Assembly (NCBI GenBank): GCA_036389275.1
Contig: DASVQE010000029.1
Location: forward strand, 22,020-86,019
DNA: 64,000 bases
Reading direction: 5' to 3'
Source: QHVT01 sp036389275
GTDB lineage: Bacteria; Acidobacteriota; Thermoanaerobaculia; Gp7-AA8
Part shown: positions 59,262 to 64,000 of the stretch, piece after piece
Layout: the number at the start of each line of letters is the position of its first letter
How positions within the stretch are numbered: position 1 is the first letter of the stretch
The notes under the pieces: model-generated
The model's input: only the letters and a program-made list of their open reading frames with translations
Told to the model about the DNA's origin: nothing
Databases searched by the model: none
Translations under genes and position numbers: made by a program

Positions 59262-61118
59262 TCACGACTTGCTCGTCGTCCGCCTGCGCCGTGCGTGCAG
59301 GCGGTCGATGAGCTTCGTCGCGCTGCGCACCTGCTCGAGGATCTTCTCCTCCAGGCCGGCGCCTTTCGCCTTGAACGTCTTGGCGCGGCGGAAGACCTGG
59401 CGGGCGCGGTCCTTCTGGCCGCTTTCGAGCAGGGCCATGCCGAGGTGCATGAGGTTCGTGGCGGTGGGACCGAGGTCGGCGGATTTCGTCAGGAAATCGA
59501 CGGCTGATTTGAAGTCGCGCTTCTTGAAGTAGACCCAACCGAGTGCGGCCAGCGGGAACTGCTTGAGCTCCTTCGGCGAGTAGCGGAGCGCGAGCTGCGC
59601 CGACTCGAGCGCCTCGTCGAGGTTCTCTTCCATCTCGGCGAGGTTGTACGCCTTCTCGTAGTACGCGATCGACTTCGCGTAGTTCGAGGTGTAGTCGCGC
59701 AGCATCTCCTCGAGGACGTGGTTCGCTTCCTTGAAGTTTCCTTCGGCGCGCAGCGCCTCCGAGAGGGTCGTGTACGCCGCAGCCGCCACCATTTCCGCCG
59801 GCCGCTGCTTGAGAATCCGGCGCGCCGCGGAGATGGCCTCGTTGTTCAGGTCGAGATGCGAGCAGAGGAGCGCGTACGGCAGCAGCACGTTCACGTTCTC
59901 CGGCTCTTCCTGCACGGCGCGGCGGTAATGATCGAGCGCCTCGACGTACTTGCCTTCGCTGGTCAGCGACTCCGCCTCGCTCATCACCTGCGCGGCCGGA
60001 CCTTCGACCGGCACGTGTCCGGAAATCCCTTCGTAAATCTTGACGGCCTGCTGGTACTCCATCTTGTTGGGATTGAGCTCGAGGGCTTCCTGGAAGCATT
60101 CGATGGCCTTGCGATTCCAGTTGCGATCGAGATAGCAGATGCCGAGGTGGTAGATCGCCTCTTCGTAATCGGGATCGAGCTTCAGCGCGGCCTGGAAGGA
60201 GCGGATCGAGCGCTCGAGCTGGCCCTTCTCGTAGAAGATCGTGCCGAGCAGGTAGTACGCCTGCGGAATCGCTTCGAGCTGGATGGCTTTCTCGAGAAAC
60301 TTCTGCGCGCGCAGCAGCTTTCCCTTGCGCGCGTAGATGGCGCCGAGCGAGAAGTAGGGGAGGAACGACTCCTGCGAGATCTGGATGGCGCGGCGCAGCC
60401 AGCGCTCCGCGCCTTTGAGATCCTGCCGCTCGTGCTGCAGCACGCCGTAGAACACGGCGGCGTCGAAATGATCGGGCTGCACTTCGAGCGTGCGCTCGAG
60501 ATACGCCTTGGCGCGATCGAGATTGCCGTCGTTGAAGAACATCTCGCCGAGGAAGAATGAGAGCTCGTAATTGTCGCGATCGAGCCGGAACGCCTCCTCG
60601 AGATGCTTCATGCCGCGGTCGGGATCGAACCCGTCGAACGCCGCCTCGGCATCCGCAACGAGCAGCAGGAACCGCTCGCGCTTCTCGCCGCGGAACAGCG
60701 AGACCATGCGGTCCTTCCGCTCGGTGAAGCGCTGCTTCTTCTCGAGCGCGAGCATCTGCTCGCCCATCTTCGATTCCCACAACTCGACCACTTCGTCGGA
60801 CGTGAGAACGTTCTTCTTCTCGAGCAGCTCTTTGACTGAGAGCAGGCCGGTCTGATTGATGAAGATGGCGCGCTCGTGCTTCTGCACCGCGTCGACGAGC
60901 GAGCGGATGGTTTCGGCCGAGCGCTTGACGATCTCTTCGATCGCCGAGACGCGCTCGAGCAGATGCTCGTCGAGCGAGAGATCTTCCTCTTCCTCGTACT
61001 CCTCGAGCTCGTCCTCTTCGAACGAGCTGACGCCGGAGAGCACGAGCAGCTTGTTCTGGCAACGGAAGCAGAACTCGCGCTCGTCGTCGTTGTACGCGCT
61101 ACAGGTCTGACAGAGCAT
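59262..61118 (-). CDS. TPR protein with N-terminal zinc ribbon
   Basis: 618 aa. A zinc-ribbon C3-x2-C6...C17-x2-C20 is followed by a very acidic stretch (F-E-E-D-E-L-E-E-Y-E-E-E-E-D), a coiled region with H-E-R-A-I-F-I-N-Q (about 75-100), and then about twelve TPR units from residue 165 to the end (for example L-G-E-M-F-F-N-D-G-N-L-D-R-A-K-A-Y-L). It is soluble, so probably a cytoplasmic scaffold. The partner is unknown. A zinc ribbon of similar spacing begins the kinase-like protein at 62070, which may indicate a shared regulatory theme. Confidence 0.85.
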   Translation of the reverse strand: MLCQTCSAYNDDEREFCFRCQNKLLVLSGVSSFEEDELEEYEEEEDLSLDEHLLERVSAIEEIVKRSAETIRSLVDAVQKHERAIFINQTGLLSVKELLEKKNVLTSDEVVELWESKMGEQMLALEKKQRFTERKDRMVSLFRGEKRERFLLLVADAEAAFDGFDPDRGMKHLEEAFRLDRDNYELSFFLGEMFFNDGNLDRAKAYLERTLEVQPDHFDAAVFYGVLQHERQDLKGAERWLRRAIQISQESFLPYFSLGAIYARKGKLLRAQKFLEKAIQLEAIPQAYYLLGTIFYEKGQLERSIRSFQAALKLDPDYEEAIYHLGICYLDRNWNRKAIECFQEALELNPNKMEYQQAVKIYEGISGHVPVEGPAAQVMSEAESLTSEGKYVEALDHYRRAVQEEPENVNVLLPYALLCSHLDLNNEAISAARRILKQRPAEMVAAAAYTTLSEALRAEGNFKEANHVLEEMLRDYTSNYAKSIAYYEKAYNLAEMEENLDEALESAQLALRYSPKELKQFPLAALGWVYFKKRDFKSAVDFLTKSADLGPTATNLMHLGMALLESGQKDRARQVFRRAKTFKAKGAGLEEKILEQVRSATKLIDRLHARRRRTTSKS

Positions 61119-61157
61119 GTTCGTGTGTGCGCGGATTAGAACACGAGCCCGCGCCGC

Positions 61158-62006
61158 TCACTTCCGGTAGTCATAGAACCCGCGGCCCGACTTGCGGCCG
61201 AGCCAGCCGGCGTCGACCATCTTCACCAGCAGCGGGCACGGCCGGTACTTCGGATCGCCGAAGCCCTGCTCGAGCACGCGCAGGATGGCCAGGCAGACGT
61301 CGAGCCCGATGAAGTCGGCCAGCGTGAGCGGACCCATCGGATGGTTCATGCCGAGCTTCATCACGCCGTCGATGGCCTCGCGCGTGGCCACGCCTTCGTA
61401 CAGCGCGAAGATGGCCTCGTTGATCATCGGCATCAGCACGCGGTTGGAGATGAAGCCGGGGTAGTCGTTCACCTCGATGGGCGTCTTGCCCATTTTTTTC
61501 GCGAGGTCTTCCACCTTCTGATACGTGGCGTCGGAGGTGGCGATGCCGCGGATCACCTCGACCAGGGTCATCACCGGGACGGGATTCATGAAGTGCATCC
61601 CGATGACCTGTTCCGGGCGCTTCGTGGCAGCAGCAATTTTCGTAATCGATATCGATGACGTATTTGATGCAAGAATACAATCAGGCTTTGTCGTCTGGTC
61701 GAGCTGCGCGAAGAGCTGCGTCTTGGCCTCGAGGTTCTCGATGATGGCCTCGATGACGAGGTCGGCGTCGGTGACGGCGCGCACGTCGGTGGACGGGCGG
61801 ATGCGTGCAACGATGGCGTCGCGCTCCTCGGCCGTCATTTTTCCCTTGTCGACGCCGCGCTGCAGGTTGGCGGTGATGGTCGTGACGGCGCGCTGCAGAA
61901 TCGTCTCGCTGACGTCGATGAGCGTCACGTCGAAGCCGCTCGCCGCGGCGGTGTGGGCGATGCCGTTGCCCATCGTGCCGCCGCCGATGACGACGATGTT
62001 GTTCAT
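61158..62006 (-). CDS. hbd: 3-hydroxybutyryl-CoA dehydrogenase
   Basis: 282 aa, standard length. The NAD site is V-I-G-G-G-T-M-G-N-G-I-A; the catalytic His lies in G-M-H-F-M-N-P-V-P, with S-N-T-S-S and N-D-Y-P-G-F-I-S-N-R. It oxidises 3-hydroxyacyl-CoA in butyrate or fatty-acid metabolism. No thiolase or crotonase is adjacent. A short AT-rich patch (about 61618-61692) covers the codons of D-C-I-L-A-S-N-T-S-S-I-S-I-T-K. TAGAGT lies 8 nt before the ATG. Confidence 0.94.
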   Translation of the reverse strand: MNNIVVIGGGTMGNGIAHTAAASGFDVTLIDVSETILQRAVTTITANLQRGVDKGKMTAEERDAIVARIRPSTDVRAVTDADLVIEAIIENLEAKTQLFAQLDQTTKPDCILASNTSSISITKIAAATKRPEQVIGMHFMNPVPVMTLVEVIRGIATSDATYQKVEDLAKKMGKTPIEVNDYPGFISNRVLMPMINEAIFALYEGVATREAIDGVMKLGMNHPMGPLTLADFIGLDVCLAILRVLEQGFGDPKYRPCPLLVKMVDAGWLGRKSGRGFYDYRK

Positions 62007-62014
62007 GGCGGCGG

Positions 62015-62020
62015 ACTCTA
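62015..62020 (-). promoter_or_regulatory. Leaderless -10 element (TAGAGT) for hbd
   Basis: On the minus strand TAGAGT ends 8 nt before the ATG at 62006. Confidence 0.45.
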
Positions 62021-62069
62021 TCAGAGGGTTTTGTTTTGGCGTAAGATCGGAGACCCTTCGGAGATCGGT

Positions 62070-63227
62070 ATGGCGCGGAAATGCTTCATGTGCGGTACGG
62101 AAGTCGGCAACGGCATCCTCTGTGAGAAGTGCGACAAGCCGCGCAAAAAATCATCGCCGGCCGTCGAGACGACCGTCGCCGCGCAGGCGCCGACCACGTC
62201 GAACCTCGCCGAGGATCCCTTTCCGAAGGCGCCGGTGCTGCCGTTTCCCGTCGAGTCGGCGTCGCCCGCGATCACGAGCGTCGTCAACCTGCTCGTGGCG
62301 TCGGGTGTGGCTTCGATCCTGGTCGGTCCCGACCGCAGCGTGAAGTTCGTCTCCGACGAAGCGCGGCGGCTGTTCGACGCGTCGCAGTCGGATCTGGCGC
62401 CGCTCGCCGCCGTCGAGGCGCGCGCCGGCATTCGCGTCACCAGCCTCGCCGTCCCGGCCACGGCCGGCATCCGGATCGGCGCGCGCAACTTCATCTACAC
62501 GCTCGTGCCGATGTCGGCCGGCGCCGGCGGCGCGGTGCTGGTCTTCCGCCACACCGACGTCACCAACGACGCGCACGCATCGTTCGTGACGTACGTGCGC
62601 GAGACGGTGTTCGGACCGCTGCGCGCGCTGCGCGACTCGTTCCGCGCCGCCGCGGCCACGCGCAACGATCATCTGCTCGCCGACTCGGCCGAGACCATCG
62701 AGCAGGTGCTCTCGTCGCTCGAGCTCGCGCCGGAAGTGGAGGAGTCGTCGCCGAGCGCGCGGCCGCTGCCGACCGTGACCGACGTGGTGCGCCGCGTGGC
62801 CGACCGTTTCCGCGCGTACGCCGATCTGAAAGGGCTGTCGCTCGAGGTCGACGTGCAGGAGCTCGAGGAGCGGATGCTCGATCACGAGCCGCTGGCCGAG
62901 GCGCTGGCGATCCTGATGGAGAACGCGCTGCACTACGTGCCGGCCGGCGGCCAGGTGGTGCTCGGCGTGCGGTGGATGGAGCATAAGGGCAAACCGCTGC
63001 TGCTCTTCTTCGTGATGGACAACGGGCCGCTGGTGCCGGAGGCGCTGCGTCAGGCGATCTTTGAGCCGTCGTTCGTCTGGACTCCGAGCGGCGGCGAGCG
63101 CACCGGACGCGGTCTGTTCCGCGTGCGCGAATTCGCAGCCGCGCACGCCGGTTCCGTGTGGGTCGAGTCGAAGACCGGCAAGGCCTGCACGTTCTTCCTC
63201 CGCGTCCGTCCCGACGGCGTCCGATGA
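62070..63227 (+). CDS. Zinc-ribbon protein with degenerate histidine kinase domain
   Basis: 385 aa. A C5-x2-C8...C18-x2-C21 zinc ribbon is followed by a Pro/Thr linker, a PAS-like domain (about 70-175), a kinase dimerisation-like helix pair and an ATPase domain. In the H-box the expected H-E-x-R-x-P-L reads E-T-V-F-G-P-L, so the phospho-acceptor His is missing. The N-box (M-E-N-A-L-H-Y) is present, but the G1 box is D-N-G-P-L and the G2 box R-T-G-R-G-L. It may bind ATP without autophosphorylation. The stop overlaps the CAP-protein gene by 4 bp. Confidence 0.82.
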   Translation: MARKCFMCGTEVGNGILCEKCDKPRKKSSPAVETTVAAQAPTTSNLAEDPFPKAPVLPFPVESASPAITSVVNLLVASGVASILVGPDRSVKFVSDEARRLFDASQSDLAPLAAVEARAGIRVTSLAVPATAGIRIGARNFIYTLVPMSAGAGGAVLVFRHTDVTNDAHASFVTYVRETVFGPLRALRDSFRAAAATRNDHLLADSAETIEQVLSSLELAPEVEESSPSARPLPTVTDVVRRVADRFRAYADLKGLSLEVDVQELEERMLDHEPLAEALAILMENALHYVPAGGQVVLGVRWMEHKGKPLLLFFVMDNGPLVPEALRQAIFEPSFVWTPSGGERTGRGLFRVREFAAAHAGSVWVESKTGKACTFFLRVRPDGVR

Positions 63228-63685
63228 AACGAATTCTCTTCCTGCTCCTGCTCTGCGTGCCGCTGTTTGCGTCCGACGCAAACAACGAGATCACGCCCGA
63301 GAACGTCCTCGGCCTGATGAACGCCTATCGCGCCGAGTCGAACCTGCCGCCGCTGCGCGCCGACGAGACGCTGATGCTCGCCGCGGCCGACCGCATGCAC
63401 GACATGGAAGACCTCGGGTACTGGAGCCACGAGTCACCCGACGGCCGCTCGCCGTTCACGGTCCTGGTGACGCGCCACTATCCATACCGCTACGCCGGCG
63501 AGAACCTCGCCAGCGGATTCGAGACCGCGCGGCTGCTGGTCTCGAGTTGGATGGAGTCGCCGGGCCATCGCGCCAACATCATGGGCGCGGAGTACGACGA
63601 GTGCGGCATCGCCGTGATCGAAGGCGCGACGACAGGCCGCGCGACGGGCAAGTCGGTGGTGGTGCTGTTCGGGCGGCGGCGGTAG
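63224..63685 (+). CDS. Secreted CAP/SCP-domain protein
   Basis: 153 aa. A signal peptide (M-K-R-I-L-F-L-L-L-L-C-V-P-L-F-A) precedes a CAP domain: L-M-N-A-Y-R-A-E-S-N-L-P-P-L, A-A-A-D-R-M-H-D-M, G-Y-W-S-H-E-S-P-D-G, Y-A-G-E-N-L-A and S-W-M-E-S-P-G-H-R-A-N-I-M. The conserved His and Glu residues of CAP proteins are present. Bacterial members are secreted with unclear roles. It overlaps the degenerate kinase gene by 4 bp. Confidence 0.9.
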   Translation: MKRILFLLLLCVPLFASDANNEITPENVLGLMNAYRAESNLPPLRADETLMLAAADRMHDMEDLGYWSHESPDGRSPFTVLVTRHYPYRYAGENLASGFETARLLVSSWMESPGHRANIMGAEYDECGIAVIEGATTGRATGKSVVVLFGRRR

Positions 63686-63720
63686 GGTGGGTGCGGGCGG
63701 TCGGTGCGGTCGGTGCAGTC

Positions 63721-63851
63721 AATCCTCCGCGCAGCGGAGGATCTCCGGCTACACCGGCAGGACGTGGCCCAACGTCGCGAAGGCGGCCTCCGCGCCTGTG
63801 GCCTACGGCAGCGCGGTGTAACCGGAGATCCTCCGGCTGCGCCGGAGGATT
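63721..63851. repeat. Palindromic intergenic element with GGATCTCCGGCTACACCG module
   Basis: Left arm 63721-63755 (AATCCTCCGCGCAGCGGAGG...) and right arm 63816-63851 (...GGAGATCCTCCGGCTGCGCC...) are complementary. The centre carries GTGGCCC. The module is shared with the element at 26193-26295. Confidence 0.85.
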
Positions 63852-63877
63852 ACACGACGGGCGGAGGCGGTAGCGCT

Positions 63878-63973
63878 GTCATCCCGAGCGTAGCGAGGGA
63901 CCTGGGCGGGCGGCGCTCGTGGCTCCTGTTTCGAGCACCGCCCACCCGGGTCCCTCGCTACGCTCGGGATGAC
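63878..63973. repeat. Palindromic intergenic element of the ATCCCGAGCG type
   Basis: GTCATCCCGAGCGTAGCGAG at the left and its inverse CTCGCTACGCTCGGGATGAC at the right form arms of about 40 bp around a short centre. The core ATCCCGAGCG-AGCGAGGGA also occurs at 26196. No gene is visible between 63686 and the window end. Confidence 0.88.
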
Positions 63974-64000
63974 ATCAGACGACGCGAACCGACGGATCCA

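Overview
The window is high-G+C bacterial chromosome from a diderm with lipopolysaccharide. It carries KdtA, LpxK/LpxL and WaaF-type genes, an MlaE/MlaF lipid transporter pair, TatA and several lipoproteins. The gene style suggests Acidobacteriota or a close relative: stacked carboxypeptidase-regulatory-like secreted proteins, a Gly-Asp-ending C-terminal beta-domain on secreted or membrane proteins, an M14 peptidase, a GH15 enzyme and an AmmeMemoRadiSam protein B. That placement is inference, because no rRNA is present. I see no tRNA or rRNA gene, prophage, insertion sequence or CRISPR array. Coding density is very high and many neighbours overlap by 4 bp, so most of the window is compact operons.

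Layout. 1-6.4 kb: tail of a secreted protein, an unknown 206-aa gene with a decayed copy of its 3' end, a giant secreted beta-domain protein, a PrcB_C lipoprotein and a TIGR02757 gene. 6.5-10.7 kb: a membrane PDZ/GAF/PAS histidine kinase with its sigma-54 response regulator. 10.7-16.4 kb: small membrane protein, M14 peptidase, AmrB, glycogen synthase, free-Met-sulfoxide reductase. 16.4-21.3 kb (minus): MerR regulator, heptosyltransferase, an LpxK-LpxL fusion, KdtA and a sigma factor overlapping kdtA. 21.4-29.0 kb: hflX, GNAT, HemX-like protein, hemA, hemC, cobA-hemD and a methyltransferase, that is, tetrapyrrole synthesis. 29.1-33 kb: a GT-C-like membrane protein and a phosphopantetheinyl transferase. 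33.7-38.4 kb: lipoprotein, fmt, rsmB, GH15 and HU. 38.4-41.5 kb (minus): dgt, GNAT, phzF, puuD-like. 41.5-44.9 kb: SDR, alr, mlaE, mlaF. 45.6-51.8 kb: xseA, xseB, ispA, dxs, PIN, tlyA. 51.7-52.8 kb (minus): rfbD and tatA. 52.8-63.7 kb: pcrA, a C25 gingipain-like peptidase, two tandem cysteine-containing secreted proteins, a zinc-ribbon TPR protein, hydroxyacyl-CoA dehydrogenase, a zinc-ribbon degenerate histidine kinase and a CAP-domain protein.

Four patterns cut across the genes. (1) Many operon-leading genes have a TANNNT hexamer only 6-9 nt before the start codon, which fits leaderless transcripts; in several the hexamer contains the stop codon of the previous gene. (2) Hairpin elements built from short tandem units in opposite orientation lie before hflX, inside the hemC reading frame and between xseA and xseB. 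Other palindromic elements lie at 26.2, 28.9-29.1 and 63.7-64.0 kb. (3) Three gene 3' ends have decayed nearby copies. (4) Short AT-rich patches interrupt otherwise very GC-rich conserved genes.

The best candidates for something new are the repeat element translated as the HemC N-terminus, the stop-codon/-10 overlap, the LpxK-LpxL fusion and the repeated 3'-end duplications. I do not see a complete unknown defence or metabolic system.
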